From a bacterium (GTDB lineage: Bacteria; Spirochaetota; Leptospiria; Leptospirales; Leptonemataceae), in assembly GCA_024742665.1 (NCBI GenBank), contig JANSYA010000001.1, positions 1,195,001 through 1,259,000 of the forward strand: a stretch of DNA of 64,000 nt, in the 5' to 3' direction. Below, piece by piece: positions 63,547 through 64,000 of the stretch. Positions within the stretch are counted from its first letter, which is position 1. Each line of letters begins with the position of its first letter. Position numbers and translations under genes: made by a program. The notes beneath the pieces were generated by a model. The model made no database searches, was not told where the DNA came from, and saw nothing but the letters and a program-made list of their open reading frames with translations.

Positions 63547-63620
63547 CCTGGTTCGGGATCTGACTCTGGCAATGCTGCTGATCGCGCGCGGCGCGGCCCG
63601 GCCAGATCGGTCCTGCGCCC

Positions 63621-63644
63621 TTAGCTATTGACTTAGCTATTGAC
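63621..63644. repeat. 12-bp tandem duplication spanning a stop codon
   Basis: TTAGCTATTGAC occurs twice in a row (63621-63632 and 63633-63644). Read on the minus strand it gives V-N-S-stop twice in the same frame, so the 3' end of the partial gene beginning at the window edge has been duplicated together with its stop codon. Confidence 0.95.
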
Positions 63645-64000
63645 GGCCGTGTCGCGGCGAAAGATCGCCAGGTTCGCCGCGAAGAGCTCCATGACCGCGG
63701 CGCGCGATTTCGTCGGCACTTCGAAATCTTCTTTGAGCACCCGATCGACGAAATCAACCGCGTTCCGTTCCATGCTGTCGCCGCCGCTGTCAAAAATATA
63801 AAAAGCGAAGTCCCCGTCCGAAGGGGCTTCGACGGTAAAGGAGCCGTAGCTGATATAAGGCTCTTTCGAAACGAATACCTGATTTCGATTGGGCAGCTCG
63901 ATCTTGTCGAGTTCATTCCAGCGCAGCGGAATCGCCTGATCCGGTTCGCGCAGGTAGGGCTCCTGAAAGCTCTTCGGATAGGTGCGGGGCTCATAGATCA
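63633..64000 (-). CDS. Partial gene of unknown function, cut by the window end
   Basis: The C-terminal 121 or so residues of a protein whose start lies beyond the window. The text is clearly protein-like (YEPRTYPKSFQEPYLREPD; VFVSKEPYISYGSFTVEAP; FVDRVLKEDFEVPTKSR) and ends AVNS at the TAA 63633-63635. No family was recognised. A second in-frame stop lies 12 bases further on because of the tandem duplication. Confidence 0.7.
   Translation of the reverse strand, partial: IYEPRTYPKSFQEPYLREPDQAIPLRWNELDKIELPNRNQVFVSKEPYISYGSFTVEAPSDGDFAFYIFDSGGDSMERNAVDFVDRVLKEDFEVPTKSRAAVMELFAANLAIFRRDTAVNS

Noticed and set aside
1..64000. tRNA, rRNA, insertion sequences or prophage genes
   Set aside because: No cloverleaf-like tRNA, rRNA stretch, transposase or phage structural gene was recognised in either strand.

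Overview
The window is GC-rich, densely coded bacterial DNA, and several genes point to a spirochaete of the Leptospira/Leptonema/Turneriella kind. These are a spiro-SPASM protein (a family known to me from spirochaetes) with SpsF- and SpsG-like sugar genes elsewhere on the strand, a 61-residue histone-fold protein of the type described in Leptospira and Bdellovibrio, many lipoproteins with Cys lipoboxes, and an unusually large set of lipid- and acyl-cleaving enzymes. This placement is inference from protein families; no rRNA or tRNA gene was seen.

Layout. 0-8 kb: a frame-disrupted gene tail, a response regulator/histidine kinase pair, a 1303-residue lipoprotein with thrombospondin-3-like repeats and a beta-propeller, an SGNH hydrolase and a MAPEG protein. 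8-14 kb: mostly minus strand, with a Cys-rich exported protein, dienelactone hydrolase, patatin-like lipoprotein, SulP transporter and a voltage-gated-type K+ channel. 14-19 kb: a ferritin-like/Fer4_19/double-CDGSH fusion directly followed by an ECF sigma factor with C-terminal helical repeats (ECF42 type) and its usual DGPF/YCII partner. 18.6-21 kb: a hydrolase apparently lacking its catalytic serine, behind a perfect 32-bp palindrome; PlsC; an isolated LytS-type ATPase domain. 21-26 kb: an exported lipase-like enzyme, then two tandem paralogous envelope proteins and an anchored M20 hydrolase.

26-32 kb: HAD phosphatase, cupin, the bacterial histone, galE, a TPR lipoprotein, then an exported SGNH hydrolase with a membrane-anchored helical partner gene. 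32-39 kb: lipoprotein, tail-specific protease, a second close SGNH paralogue (both paralogues have a CTGACA-N3-TGTCAG palindrome upstream), HEAT-repeat lipoprotein, EEP-fold nuclease/phosphatase. 39-47.5 kb: chemoreceptor, carA, OmpA-like protein with PD40 repeats, a small lipoprotein/peptidoglycan-binding-domain operon, a thioesterase. 47.5-54.3 kb: neutral ceramidase lipoprotein, membrane protein, STAS + AraC pair, dus and a SurA-like chaperone. 54-64 kb: spiro-SPASM, a DCC membrane protein whose 3' end lies in a six-unit 21-bp tandem array that repeats its stop codon, a membrane AraC-type regulator, a linalool dehydratase/isomerase-like anchored protein, SpsF/SpsG-like genes, peroxiredoxin, alpha/beta hydrolase and a partial gene whose stop codon is also duplicated.

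How it fits together. Three SGNH hydrolases, a patatin, a ceramidase, a lipase-like hydrolase, an N-acyl-amino-acid-type M20 enzyme, PlsC and several alpha/beta hydrolases suggest a cell that harvests and remodels external lipids, as expected for spirochaetes that live on fatty acids. Start codons were chosen from Shine-Dalgarno spacing, overlap with neighbours and the position of signal peptides; several remain uncertain and are flagged.
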